From Sipunculus nudus (taxonomy: Eukaryota > Annelida > Sipuncula > Golfingiida > Sipunculidae), in assembly GCA_026874595.1 (NCBI GenBank), contig CM049310.1, positions 67,350,056 to 67,414,055 of the forward strand: 64,000 nt of DNA, written 5' to 3'. Every line of letters begins with the position of its first letter. Position 1 is the first letter of the stretch. The notes beneath the pieces are model-generated. The model saw only the letters and a list, made by a program, of their open reading frames with translations, was not told the DNA's origin and ran no database searches. Shown here one piece after another: positions 1-12,105 of this stretch. The position numbers and the translations under genes are program-made.

Positions 1-927
1 GGCATCAGCTACTAAATATTGATCTGTAAGTTGGTCCCCCCATTCGAAATTGAGGCAATTTGCAAAATGTTGCCTGTAGTCTGTATCGCACTGAAGCCAG
101 GCCAAGAGTCTGGGAAACCTGCGATGCAGGTCCAGAGTTGAAGTTGATGCCTGAAAAGGCCTGTAGCTTCTTGTTGGTAAGCTTGGGATCTAAAATACGC
201 AAATTTGGAAAATGCTGGCAACCAAGCGTCTGTAGACAGAAATCTAACTTGTTTTTATTTTGTAGTCAGTGTGATCTCATTTTCAGGGCCTTTTATTTGT
301 CCAACTATATTTAGACCTGACCCCTTTTTGTTTTTAAGAAGTTTGGCTAAATCTAAATAATCTCTGCTAAGGATTTTTTCTTTAAGTTCTTTATCAGTCC
401 TTGAAAGGAGGGGTCAAATTTGTAAATATTCAACTGCTCAGTGGGTGCCTCCTGAGACTCACCTGATATGAGGATACGCAGGGCCTCATTAGCTGCCTGC
501 TGGTTAACTGGCATGGTGGATGTCCTGTCAACGGAATTAGAGACCTGACTTGTGGATGGCACAGGCAACACTTCAGGCTGTGGTGATCTTTCAGCTCGCA
601 GGGCTTCTTTAATCATAATGGCCGGGGATAGTTCATCAGAGTTAATGTCAGCCCCTGGAGGGTGACCGTCATTATCCTCGAACTGCCTTTCAGTGGTGGA
701 GGAGTGAACAGACTGTTTGTTGTTTTTCAACTTGCGGCGGTTTCCAGGGCTAACTTTAGAGGGGATTGACGGAGCATCTTTTGGAGGCACGGGCACAGTC
801 CCCTCCTGGCTGTCAAACTCTGAGTCGACTAAGTCCGCCCCACTGTAATCTTGCACATAAGCTGGCCTGCATCTCTTATGCCCAGAACCCCTTGATGATT
901 CTGATGCGGCCCCAACATTTCTTTTTC
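1..927 (-). pseudogene. Decayed gag-like ORF of a tyrosine-recombinase retroelement (tentative)
   Basis: The minus strand is open from about 927 down to the stop at 350-352. It encodes a hydrophilic, Ser/Pro/Gln-rich polypeptide (for example SPQPEVLPVPSTSQVSNSVD) ending FDPSFQGLIKNLKKKSLAEII. A second frame picks up at once (DLAKLLKNKKGSGLNIVGQI, 355-255). A third (about 250-10) contains WLPAFSKFAYF, then QEATGLFRHQLQLW and FEWGDQLTD in neighbouring frames. The order 'disordered region, KFDP linker, W..AF..F segment, W..LW-like segment' resembles gag-like ORF1 proteins of DIRS/Ngaro elements. No ATG precedes the open frame, and it is closed upstream by an in-frame TAA. I read it as a broken retroelement ORF continuing beyond base 1; a host gene fragment cannot be excluded. 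Confidence 0.4.
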
Positions 928-1184
928 GTTAAGGCTTCTGAAAGAAAAACCAAAAAGCAGACTCTGTTTTTTTTTTTTTTTCATTTATTTATTTAATAGT
1001 TGACAACGATCATATGGTTCACTACAAAATGAGAATAAGAGGATATTAAAAATTAATTGCCATGAAAACTGTAAAAATTAAGTTCAAATATACCATAAAT
1101 ATACAATAACCTTACTTACATAAGTTCATATATTAAGTTCAAATATACCATAAATATACCATAACCTTACTTACATAACATATG

Positions 1185-1590
1185 ATATGCACAAAATTAA
1201 AGGGGGCCGGCTAGCGCCTGACATCCCTCTAAAAACGCCATACCCGGGCTAACGCCTCACAGTAGGCCTAAAATAAAGCATAACATGATATGCATAAAAT
1301 AAAGGGGGCCGGCTGGAGCCTGACACCCCTTTAAGAATGCCATACCCGGGCTACCGCCTCACAGTAGGACTAAAATTCAACATAACACATGATATGCATA
1401 AAATAAAGGGGGCCGGCTTGCGCCTGACACCCCTTAAAAAACCGCCATACCCGGGCTGTCGCCTCACAGTAGGCCTAAAAATCAACATAACTTATGATAT
1501 GCATTAAAAAAAAGGGGGCTGGCTAGCACCTGGCTCCACTTTAGAAATGTTAGGCTATTGCCTCAAGGTAAGCAAAAACAAATTATGTAA
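1185..1590. repeat. Approximately 104-bp tandem repeat, four copies
   Basis: AAAGGGGGCCGGCT recurs at about 1199, 1301, 1405 and (as GGGCTGGCT) 1511. Each copy also carries CTGACACCCCTTT, CCATACCCGGGC and GCCTCACAGTAGG. A shorter duplicated AT-rich block (ATACCATAAATATACC) lies just before at 1085-1170. The array separates the gag-like and SGNH-like minus-strand debris. Confidence 0.85.
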
Positions 1591-1615
1591 AGTCAGAGCT
1601 TTAAGATTTTTTTAC

Positions 1616-1616
<1 letters not shown>

Positions 1617-1661
<45 letters not shown>

Positions 1662-1662
1662 A
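1617..1662. repeat. (AT)n microsatellite
   Basis: About 20 uninterrupted AT dinucleotides, ending in TTTAAATACAC. Confidence 0.95.
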
Positions 1663-1807
1663 ATACACATAATATATGCGTATAAAAAGAGAAAGCTCTA
1701 GTTGGGGCCAAACTCCCCAGAACTGCCAAGCCTTACATATAAATGAATAATTAGGTGGACATGCTATTGAAATTGTAAAGAAGATTCAAGCGTGTTACAG
1801 TAATCTG

Positions 1808-2300
1808 AACCTGTTAAACCCAACACGCTAATGCACCCTTTCTAGAGAAGTTCAAGTGAACCCTGTCATGGGCAAAAACAGGATGTTCGGGGAATAAAAT
1901 CACCAGTGCTTCCACAAACATATATGTGAATCCCCTTCTGCTACCTTGGCCAACGCTTCGTTGCATAGAGCTACTCTCGCATTGAAATCTGCATAAGGGA
2001 TACCCTTACCAGAGCGTGGTAGGACCAATCCAAAAATTACTCTTTTAACTTTGAAGGCAGAAACCAGGAAGAGAGCATAAGCCTTCGCATGTTGAGGGAA
2101 TTTTTCCGGGCTATAAGAGGGGTCTGACAAGTCGTTGGTCCCGATTTCAATGAAAACAAAATCAGGCTGAACTTTGGATAATACTCCAGTTGAGATATGA
2201 CTGGTTAATGATTTCTGTGGGCAGTAAGATTTTTAATTTCGTGCTGCCAACTCAATAAAATCTGACAAGGAATTTCTGTGGATCCAGTCCCAGATTGGAA
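1808..2300 (-). pseudogene. SGNH hydrolase-like domain of a retroelement, frameshifted
   Basis: On the minus strand, FVFIEIGTNDLSD (about 2160-2100) contains the GxND block of SGNH esterases. An open stretch to 1900 follows, with VIFGLVLPRSG and YADFNARVALCNEAL. After WKHW the frame shifts near 1895-1905 and continues as EHPVFAHDRVHLNFSRKG, which holds the D-x-x-H catalytic pair of block V. SGNH domains with a VLPR...YN.RV core are known as accessory domains in DIRS-order and CR1-type retrotransposons. Upstream sequence reading PIWDWIHRNSLSDF is interrupted by the Helitron at 2301, and the N-terminal GDS block is not seen. It is clearly non-functional as it stands. Its link to the gag-like ORF is inferred only from shared strand and proximity. 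Confidence 0.65.
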
Positions 2301-3743
2301 CTAGAATACGGTAGTCGACAAGCGACTACGTGTATCCGCCTAAATCAGAGTGGAACAGGTGAAGTGAGGCATGGATTGAGTGGCAAGGGGAAATAGAGTG
2401 TTGCATATTAGCATGGATGTCTGCAGCCAAATTGTGTATGTAGGTTGCCCCCCCTACCACAAATCCAGAAAGCCGTCCAAGTTGTATACATATGCAAAAT
2501 TTAAGGCAGATAAGTCAAACCACTACATGTATATGAGTGATTTTAGCCCGTGGCAGACAAACAGATGGACGCTGAGCAAAAATGGTTGCAGGTGATGCCA
2601 CCAGTTTTGCGTATGATAAAGAGCTATGTGAGAACTATACACATGCAAAACTTTGGCCCAATCGGTCAAACGGTTCCCAAGATATGAGCTTGGATGTCTG
2701 CTGCATAAACTAGAATGCAGGTGGCACCACCTGTCATAAAATCAAGAGAGCTGTCAGGGATGTATAAACCTGCAAAATTTTAGGCAGATATGTCAAACCA
2801 CTGCCGAGATATGAGTGATTTTATCCCATGGCAGACAAGCAGACAGGAGCTGTGCAAAAAATGGCTGCAGGTGGCACCACCAGTTTTGCGTATGATGAAG
2901 AGCTATGTGAGATCTATACATATGCAAAATTTTGGCCCAATCGGTCAAACGGTTCCCGAGATATGAGCTTGGATGTCTGCAGCGTAAACATGAATGTAAG
3001 TGGCGCCACCTGTCATAAAATCAGAAAAGCTATCCAGGATGTATACGCATGCCGAATTTCAGGTGAATTAGTCAAGTCACTGCAGAGATATGAGTGATTT
3101 TATCCCACGGCAGACAAACAGACGGACACTGTGCAAAAATGGTTGCAGGTGGCACCACCAGTTTTTTGTATGATAAAGAACTATGTGAGATCTATACATG
3201 CAAATTTTCAGGTAGATATGTCAAACCAGTCCTGAGATATAAGCATGGATGTATGCAGCGTGAATGTGAATGTAGGTGGCGCCACCTGTCATAAAATCAA
3301 GATAGCTATACAGGATGTATATGCCTGCCGAATTTCAGGTGAATTAGTCTAGTCACTGCAGAGATATATGAGTGATTTTAACCCAATGAAGACGAACAGA
3401 TGGACACTGTGCAAACATGGTTGCAGGTGGCGCCCCCATTTTTTGTGTATGTTATAAAGCTCTCCAAGGGCTACATTTGTGCAAAAAAAATTTTCCTGAT
3501 CGGTCAAACGGTTCCCGAGATATGTGGGTTTATGTGTGGAAACAGACGCACAAACGGACGCAGAGCGCAGAGATAGGTCAGAGGTCAAAACAAAATCGGG
3601 GCGCAGCAGTTCACATGTGACCCGAACATAATCTCGGGTTTCGTAAAATTCCGCCCAGCGGTTACGGAGGAGTTCTCCGGACACCTACGCGGCGGCGGCG
3701 TGCAGCTGAAAACATAGTATCCGCAAAACTCTGTTTTGGCGGA
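2301..3743 (-). mobile_element. Non-autonomous Helitron-like element, family A copy 1
   Basis: In minus orientation the element starts TCCGCCAAAACAGAG directly after an A (3744). It ends in CTAG followed by T (2300). Just before the end lies a hairpin with 7-bp perfect stems, GTAGTCG-CTTGT-CGACTAC. Next to it, inside, is GGCGGATA, a subterminal inverted repeat of the first bases. The middle is a tandem array of about 276-bp composite units (two 140-bp halves), each with a GGTGGCRCCACC palindrome. Insertion between A and T and a CTRR end with a hairpin are Helitron hallmarks. No Rep/helicase coding is present. It sits inside the SGNH pseudogene. Confidence 0.82.
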
Positions 3744-6130
3744 TACAATTAAGACGCCACCCCCTGATTTTACTGTTAGCCGGGACACCATTCCCCTGAC
3801 TAGATAGGCGAGAAACAGCTTCTAAAAAGGTGATTCCTTTGGACTGTCAAACATTGAGTGGGTGTGCACTTAAAAATATATCTGTACATATACATTTATA
3901 TATATGTCACCTGTATAAATGAGAAGACGGAACTCAACTTTTCATGAGAAGATCCTGACAGTGATCAGTGAAGGACCAGCACTAGAGCAAATCAAGGCAT
4001 AACCGATGTCCATCCAACGGGTCGTGAACCAGTGACGTGGCTTGACAGAAAATCTGTGTTGTTGCTTGACCCTTCTGGCTGGTTCAGTGACAGGTGTCCT
4101 GTAACTTGATACTTTACCCTACCCCAGTTGGGGTAAAATAGTAGCCTACAGCTGGTGAATGTTTGTTGGCCCTTCCATAAATACTTAAGGGTGCTTCCAC
4201 CCTGAAGCAATATATAGGCCTATATTCAGCTAGTCCCGTTCCCCAATAGACAACAAGTCCACATAATTTGCGCAGATTATTAGTTATTTTGGTCTTTAAC
4301 AGTGAAAATTTACTTTAAGAGTTATATAGTTGCAGATTTTAAGTGATCTTAATGTGTATTTAAAAGTATCTTTGCATATAAAAACTCTCAGCAAATTCTC
4401 CATGAATTTTCTGCGAATTCTCCATCACACCGCGGTTTTTCCGCATTCTAGACGGACCCTTATTTTTTCCTGTGTAGGCCTACACTGTCAGTGACTTGTA
4501 AGTTGTAGTTGTACAAATAATAAGATATTGATATAGTATTTATACTAGGTTATAGTAGAAGCCTAGACTATTAGGCGTTGAACCCACATTTTTTAAAACA
4601 AAAATTTGGATTCAGTTACTGTTTTTGCCCTGTATAATGCACCTATATCAACTGATGAGATGTTGATGAAAATTCAGCTCGGTACTACTTAAATGAAGGA
4701 ATGGAATGCAGAACAGGGGCCTAATTTATGGAACAGAACACAGATATAAAAAGTTTCGTTACTTTTAAATGGATGAATGGATTTTGACCACATTTTACTC
4801 TGAATTAGGATATGAGTAACTAATACCTGTCAGATGGAATGCTTAAACAGACATGTCATGGTATATTTTACTAAAATAAAGGTATTATTGTTTTGTTCCA
4901 TGCATTAGGCCAGATGCATTGCGAGACATGTGATGTTATACAGTGTTAATTTCCCATAATTATTCACACTTCTTATTGGGTATTTGTAGATTCTATGATG
5001 ATTGGCTAAAATTTAAACCAGTTGTTTACCAACGTCCACACATGCCTTGATATATGGATGTAGATCAAGTTCCCTCAAGTCGAACTGTACAGCAGATATT
5101 TCCTGACTATGGGCTGTTCCATAAATTTTTATTTAGCTCTTGAGATAATGAAAAGATCTTAAATCAAAAAGCGATGAAAGAAATTTATTAATTAAATAAA
5201 GAATTGTCTAAAACATAGAAATGCACATAATTGATTTAAATGTATATTCAATTTTCATCCAAATTGTAAGTAATAATGATGCAATTTGGTTATAAAATAA
5301 CACAGTATAAATTTAAGGGGCGCTCCCTGCCACTGAGTATTATCAGCAGCTGGAATTTAATGGTTGTAGTTGTTGTGGTGATACAATGTTGGTTGTGAGT
5401 TCCAGGAACAGCAGACTTCTTGGTGATATGGTACATTAATTGCAGCCTTTATCCTTCTCACATAGCTATCGGCCTGTAATAATGTACAATTTAACCTTTC
5501 TTCACAAGATTCAACATGCTCATATCTGTCATGATTACTCCCTCTGCTTGTCTACACCACTTTGCTCATGTGCAGACATCCTATGTACGTCATTCACATC
5601 TGTTGTCTCATGCCCTCCAGGCATCTGTATGCACACAGATCATGGCTATCCCATGAATATTTGGTGTATTTCAAGGGTTAGGGCTTACAAACAAACCAGA
5701 GACTCCACCGTGTCCACGTGAAGCGCGAGATAAGAACGCTATAGTAGTGCATGTGGCTTAATTGTTGACACACGATTAATAGTTGGAGACCCAATGAAAA
5801 ACTTCACAATTGCATGTTATATGTACTCATGAAAGGTTAGACACAGATGTACACAGCAGACATAAGAACACCATAAACATGAAGATGAAGACACCAATAG
5901 CTTTTTCAATGACTAAGACAGCAACCTGAATTGTAAACTCACTCCACGTATTTTTCTAAATTAAAGGTATTATTTGTTCTTTGTATCAGCGAGATGAACA
6001 ATGTTATCAAATTTGTGGTACAACTGTACATTAGGTGCATCACAAATAATATTATAAGATCGAATAGGAACACTTGGCACCTAAAACTGGTGATTAATAA
6101 TGTTAATTTACGTGTATACTGTCTGTCTTT
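3744..6130. other. Anonymous non-coding stretch
   Basis: No protein similarity, RNA gene or clear repeat array was recognised. A faint diverged repeat is shared between about 4950-5040 and 6960-7050 (TTCCCATAATT / GGGTATTTGTAGATT versus AGTATTTTTAGATTTTATGG). Short open frames such as 5440-5721 look random. Confidence 0.5.
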
Positions 6131-6131
6131 C

Positions 6132-6315
6132 TAGGGTTAGGGTTTACCATATTGGGTATATTTCTAGGGTTAGGGTTTACCCACATTGGGTATATTTCTA
6201 GGGTTAGGGTTTACCCACATTGGGTATATTTCTAGGGTTAAGGTTTACCCATATTGGGTATATTTCTAAGGTTAGGGTTTACCCATATTTGGTATATTTC
6301 TAGGGTCAGGGTTTA
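6132..6315. repeat. 34-bp minisatellite with TTAGGG motifs
   Basis: About five copies of TCTAGGGTTAGGGTTTACC followed by CACATTGGGTATATT. Each unit carries GGGTTAGGG, the metazoan telomere hexamer context, so this is an interstitial telomere-like minisatellite. Copies differ by a few substitutions (TAAGG for TAGGG, GGGTCAGGG). Confidence 0.85.
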
Positions 6316-7243
6316 CCCATAAACCAGGGAGTCAGCAGGGTATGCACAAAAAAGGGAGTCTGCTGGGACTTTGTTAACAAACAGCTGAGGGTTAATTTTC
6401 TTAAGCTTTTGCCATGACCAGGTACGAAGCATAAGCCTGTTATCTCCCATATCTAACTTAACTTGCAAATTAATGCCTGTTGCATATGCCATGGCAGACC
6501 ATTTTCAGACAGTTTCTTTTACACATGTATTGGGGAATCCTACTTCAAATATGCAAGGTGCTTTTCTTTAGGACTAAACATAAATACCCTTATATTACCT
6601 TGGTTCATCAACTCTTCTGTGGTGCTGGTGGTAGCACATGGGACATGTGAGTCAGCAGTCACACGTTCTATCTCTGATCAGGATCTGTTATTTCATATCA
6701 TTTTGCATGTCACACTAATTCATATGCTTCTCTCTCATTGCAGATACCAGTCAACAGATGTCAGCACAGACATGAATATTGCACGCAACCACAGAAATTA
6801 TAACATCTTAAATGTGTCTCATCTCTATTTCTTTAAATGTGGACCCACATAAAACCTAAACCCCATTTTTCTCTTTAGCCCAATCAAATATGTCGCCCTC
6901 TTTTGACAGTTTATTGAACTATAATGTTGCACCTATTGTTAAATTGATCCCATTTTTTTATTCCCCAAGTGATTTACATTTATAAATGAGTATTTTTAGA
7001 TTTTATGGTGGTTGGTTATAATGTATACCATGGTAGTTATACCAACAGTCTCTAATATGCCCAGTTCAATATCATTCTTTCGGCAAGTCCTTTGAATCGG
7101 ACGGATGGGGGGGTAGGGAATATTCTGATTTGTGCGTTGAGTCTGACTATAGGAGAATAGGTGTTATATAAATACTATCTATTCAGTGTGATAATTCACC
7201 TTCATTTTTTTACCTGCATTATTAAAAATAAATGATAGTATAG

Positions 7244-7284
<41 letters not shown>

Positions 7285-8130
7285 GTAACAACATATTCAT
7301 ATAATTGTTAAAAAGCTTATCTTAAATTCTCTTGAGCAAACTGGGTGCAAAATCACATTGTATGACAACTAAAAGAAGACTTCCAACATTTACTCTGCTA
7401 GATAGATCTAATTCAACATGTCAGATCATTAGTAATTTATCCAGTATGGTGTAATCAATCTATAAAATAAGGCATTTTAATAAAAAGAGTAATTTTTATG
7501 TGTTAACCCATTTGTGGGTCATAAGGACTGATCAACAGTAAAGATGATCAAATCTTATTTCGAAATAAACCATGCATACAGTAAGGCTTTTAATTAATTT
7601 TGCATGTACTTGCAACTTACATGCATGTAGACTAATGTATTTCATGTGAATGGATTGCTGTGCAAACATATGCAACTATTTTTGGGATATATCTGTGCTG
7701 TAAACAATTTTTTACTTCGATAAAAAAAATGGTTGGTTAAATAAATCCATGGTGTATACCACATGCAGTTGGATATTTTGACTGTGTGATCAAAAGTTTT
7801 AGCAAGTTTATTATATTAAAAATAAAACATTTTACATACCTTTTCGACAAAGAAAAATGAATTTACACACTTTCAAATCATTTATTGTATTAAATATTTT
7901 CATATAATTTTTTTCATTTAATTTGTATACCAGTAAAAAATTTTGAGTTAGCATGAAAAAGGCCCATGCCAATGTTAAATGCCAGGGAATACGACTTTTT
8001 TCTGGCAAATACTGGCAATTGTTTGTAAATACTGGCCAGTTGAATTTTATCACACCAGATCATATTAAAATTTCTTAATCTTGATTATACTTAAATTTTC
8101 ATTACTGTATTCTTCCTTATTAGGTTGTAT
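6316..8130. other. Anonymous AT-rich stretch
   Basis: I see a short TAA microsatellite near 7246-7282 and no convincing gene. Open frames at 6463-6852 and 7832-8053 lack recognisable motifs or splice context. Confidence 0.5.
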
Positions 8131-8133
8131 TTC

Positions 8134-8512
8134 TTTGAAGTGTGTAGGCAGCTGACTGTGTTGGCTACAGATCCTCAGAATCTTTGAAGTGTCTTGTCAG
8201 CTGACAATGTCAGCCACAGATCCTCAGAATCTTTGAAGTGTTAAGGCAGCTGACAGTGTTGGCTACAAATCCTCAGAATCTTTGAAGTGTTAAGGCAGCT
8301 GACAGTGTTGGCTACAGATCCTCAGAATCTTTGAGTGTCTTGGCAGCTGACAGTGTTGGCTACAAATCCTCAGAATCTTTGAAGTGTCTTGGCAGCTGAA
8401 AGTGTTGGCTACAAATCCTCAGAATCTTTGAAGTGTTAAGGCAGCTGACAGTGTTGGCTACAGATCCTCAGAATCTTTGAAGTTTATAGGCAGCTGACAG
8501 TGTTGGCTCCAG
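8134..8512. repeat. 49-bp tandem repeat, about eight copies
   Basis: Unit: TTTGAAGTGTTAAGGCAGCT followed by GACAGTGTTGGCTACAGATCCTCAGAATC (split here only to keep each run short). Copies start at 8134, 8183 and about every 49 bp after that. The main variation is GTTAAGG versus GTCTTGG. Confidence 0.93.
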
Positions 8513-10125
8513 GAGGCCAACTTTCGAGAATTACAATGTTTGCTGTCTAGACTTTTCACATTCAAGACATTGCGCAGCTTTTAATGCTTAAACTGATATT
8601 ATAAGCACTGTATAGTCTAGTTATATATACATACACTTTGAAAATTGTGTCTGTAATTTACAGTACTGGGGGATGGCAGCCAGCATTTGATTTTTTCCTG
8701 TTGTGTGCTTTTACACATTTTGCTTTTTATTTTGCTTTGCATTCTCTTTTTGACCATTCTCCAATGCTTAGCTTGTTTGGGGGATGGTAGCCCCCCAAAT
8801 TGATCCACATTATTATATTTACCATTATTCACATGGAAGAATCCAGCCCTGTGGCACAGTGACATCTGGTGGACATTGGCAAAATTTATTAAGTCACAAT
8901 AGTTTGGATAGACTAAAATATCCTCACCATTCTGTCACTTGCAACTTGCCTTGGGCTTATGCAGCTGGTGTTTTGAATCCAATTCTGTTATCACATCTTT
9001 GCATGTTTTCCACATGTAGATATTAATTGTCATATTTCTCTCTTATTCCAGATTACAGACCGCAGAAACAATCATGGTTAAATAACGGAGGTCATTGAAT
9101 ATAGAAAGTAACAAAATAACATAGTCACGCCCAGGAACTTCATTAACTTTTATTGTTCAGCCGTGTAGACCAGATTCTATACACATCATACATGTGAACG
9201 GAGGGCCCTTGTCTGCTTGTTGCTGCTATGTGTAGGGTTAGCATGAGTCTTCAAGGAAAGAAGTTGACACTGGATGTTTAAAACTGGTTCTCTACCCGCA
9301 TTTTTCCCTTGTCTTTTATTCTCCTGAACCACCAACTATGTTGTTTGAAACAGTTGCAAGTTTCTTACAGTAATGCTTACTGCAGTGAACCAGAATCCAG
9401 CTGTATTCCATCATTAAGGGAAAAATAATTAAGCTTTTGTTGGCTGATATTACAGCCATAAATTAAGCAGCCAGGGTGTCATATATCCTTTGAGGTATTC
9501 ATTGCAGCATGTTATATTGTCTGAATGGTTCATATATTTAATAGTAACCTTTCATTATATGCAACCCTGGTGATGGGAGCACTGCACATAATATGTCTTA
9601 TGTTACCGTAGTTGCCGAGAGAGAAGCCCAACTCAGATAAAACAGCTATTTTTTCTCATTTTACTGTATATTTTAAATACAAAGTTTTGAATATTTAAAC
9701 AAGGTAACTAATAAATTATAGCACAAATTCCCATTGAGGACTTGCAAATTTCAGTGGGACTTGCCATGAGATCTCTTCACAAACCAAGGCCAAGGTTGTC
9801 CATACTTTGCCCAGGTATAGTACACTCAGTCCAGCTTGACAGGCACCTGCTACCCTCATTATCTGATGACTTATGAATTACCATACCACTGCCAATGTCC
9901 AGAATATTTTGGATAACTTGAGTATGATGTAAAAAATCAGTGTAAATCAAAAACAATGACTGAAGAAAAAAAGAAAAAATATAAGAAATAGGATCCACGT
10001 AGGACTATAACTGATTTCCTAGTTTTGTATCTAACACAAAATAGGACCACAAAGTTCTTTAGCCATGCTGTCCTTCATGCAAACAGAGTTAACTGAAATG
10101 AGCATCTCATTCTGTTATTTTCACT
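8513..10125. other. Anonymous stretch
   Basis: No gene, RNA or tandem array recognised. This is probably the 5' intron or the upstream region of the WDR31 gene. Confidence 0.45.
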
Positions 10126-11570
10126 TCTAGAGGGACAGGCAGACTGATTGATAGACAGATGGACAGACAGACTAAGCTGATCACAATAACCCTGCTTGGC
10201 TTTGGTCCAGGAGATTAAAAGACTTTCCTAATTTACTGTCTGCATATTTACTGATGAGAAACTTGATAAATAAACGCTGGATTAAATGGCACCTACAGGC
10301 CTTTAACATCATTTTTGTATCCCTAGACAAAGTTGGGTGATACTATGGTTTAGGCACAGTTGTGCTGCTGCCACAGAGATTTCTTTCTGGGGAGGTTACT
10401 CAAAAAATATTTCACAGATCTTTACATAACTTGACGTGTGCATAGATATCGCAGAGAGGATGAAGCCTATTTAAAATGGGGTCATGACCTTTACTAGGAG
10501 AGTGACCTTGAATAGGTCCTTGGGGGGGGGGGGGGAATCATACAAATTCTTAAATTTCTAAATAAATCTTGCATGGATTGATCCAAAAATCAAGTTGACT
10601 GAAGATCTTGTTTATTGTTGTCATGTACCAGACACTGGTGGTGCCTCCTATTATCCTTTTCTTGTTTTTGTGCCCATCATTGCCTTGTGACAGTACTATG
10701 GGCATTATAAGTAAAAAAATAATGGACTGATTTCTTTTGTATTATGCATATACATAGAAATAGGTTATGGGGATGATGCAAATTTAAATTGGGGTCATGA
10801 CCTTTCCTATGAGAGTGACCTAGACTTTAAAATTTGCCAAATATATGGTGAAAATCACACAAAATCATAAATATCTCAATAAGTGATGCATAGATTGGTC
10901 CAAAAATCAAGTGGACTGTAGAACTTGGATATCGATGTCTTCTATGGAAGACAGGTGGTGCCACCTTCTGGTCTTTCCTTTTTTTTTTGCGCCGTTTAAT
11001 ACCCCATCATTGCCACATGACCGTACTGTGAGCATTATAAGTCAAAAACTATAACGGACAGTTTGGGCTGAAATTATGCATGTCCATTGGTCTTGGATAC
11101 CTCCATGTTGTATTCAAGCCATCTTCAATTGTTTTTGTGTGGTGTCCATCTGACCGTTTGTTTAAGGTGAAAATTGCTTAAGCTCAGGAGTGGTTCAATG
11201 TATTGGTCTGAAATTTGGCATGTACATCCTTTTTGGAGAGTTTTCTCATCAACCAGCCAGGTGGCACCACCTACCATACCCTTTTCATAGTATTAATTAC
11301 CGGTAATCCCATTTTTTCAAGAGTGATTTACCATATTGGCCTGAAAATGTGCATGTCCATAGATCTTGGATACCTCTTGTTTCCATGACTGGCAGCGCCA
11401 TCTGCAGTTGAATTTGGGTGGTGTCCATCCATCTATTTGCCTTGGGTAAAATAGCTCATATCTGAGGAGTGGATGGATTTATCAGTCTGAAATTTTGGTA
11501 TGTTTATCCGTCTTGGATAGCTTTGTTGTAGACCAGACAGGTGGCACCACCTGCTGTTCTTTTTTTATAG
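10126..11570. repeat. Diverged tandem/interspersed repeat block with GGTGGCACCACC motifs
   Basis: Two roughly 310-bp units (about 10380-10690 and 10690-11010) share GGGGTCATGACCTTT, GAGAGTGACCT, AAATCAAGTKGACTG and CAGGTGGTGCCACC. After 11040, shorter units carry TGAAATTTGGCATGT, an 'aggagtggttYRATgtat' phrase and CAGGTGGCACCACCT (about 11265 and 11540). The latter units resemble the interiors of the elements at 37921 and 46377. No clean termini were found. Confidence 0.6.
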
Positions 11571-11810
11571 AATACATTGATAAACTTTTATAACAAAGCC
11601 ACAGGAACAACTAGGTGCATCCTTATAAAGCAGGATTTGGTTAACTAGTTTGTTCCTATAACAAAATGTGGGTATAAATTTGCAGATTGGCTGATTGACA
11701 GAGGATGCAGTCATTACATGCAGAATAAATTGAGACTCATGGTTATAAATTTAACTGTTTCATTTTATAGTTTCCTGTTCACTTAACTTTGAATTTTCAA
11801 TTTTTTTCAG

Positions 11811-11934
11811 AGTTACTGATAAACATTCATCTGAAGTGGCTCAGGTGAAGCGTTATCCACCAGTTCACACTGATGCTGTGACAAGTGTAGCTGCTGTCAG
11901 ACATGGTGTCTGTGTGTCGGGGAGCGAGGACCAG
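11811..11934 (+). CDS. WDR31: WDR31 coding exon (first one visible)
   Basis: This is the first recognisable exon of a WD-repeat protein that I assign to WDR31. A pyrimidine tract ending in CAG precedes it and GTACGT follows. It carries one base plus 41 codons, so the preceding intron is phase 2. The peptide ends in HTDAVTSVAAV and VCVSGSEDQ, matching the start of the first blade of vertebrate WDR31 (human: AHMDTVSVVAAL, LCVSGGKDK). In animals WDR31 is a ciliary protein linked to intraflagellar transport and BBSome traffic; that is family knowledge. The N-terminal exon, which in human begins MGKLQSK, was not found in 1-11810 and may lie outside the window or be too short to recognise. The donor end of this exon is copied in a following minisatellite. 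Confidence 0.88.
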
Positions 11935-12105
11935 GTACGTCTCTCAGTGTAATGGTATCTGTGTCTGAGAGCCAGGGGGCAAGGTATGTCTCTCGGTGTA
12001 ATGGGATCTGTTTCTGGGAGCCAGGGCAAGGTATTAGTGTAATGATATCTGTGCGCCAGGGCCAGGTACATGTCTGCCAGTGTATAATGGTATCTGTAAC
12101 TCTCA
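11909..12105 (+). repeat. Minisatellite made from an exon end and its splice donor
   Basis: Four to five imperfect copies of a 40-50 bp unit start inside exon 11811-11934. Each unit holds a TCTGTG start, a G/A-rich GGGAGC...CCAG core, a GT-donor-like step (GTACGT, GTATGT, GTATTA, GTACAT) and AGTGTAATGGTA. Only the first donor follows the coding frame. The others are potential decoy 5' splice sites in the first 170 bp of the intron. Confidence 0.75.

Noticed and set aside
928-950. Splice acceptor (TTTTTCTTTCAG on the minus strand) for the gag-like ORF
   Set aside because: The sequence looks good, but an in-frame TAA follows directly in the reading frame, so it would not create a longer coding exon.
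2828-3294. Open frames with repeated HGRQTDGHCAKM-type peptides
   Set aside because: They are translations of the family A tandem array and recur in both orientations wherever the array occurs.
6463-6852. 129-codon open frame
   Set aside because: No motif, splice context or compositional sign of coding; ends in non-repetitive AT-rich sequence.
8134-8512. CRISPR-like repeat array
   Set aside because: Units are contiguous without unique spacers, and the genome is eukaryotic; this is a minisatellite.
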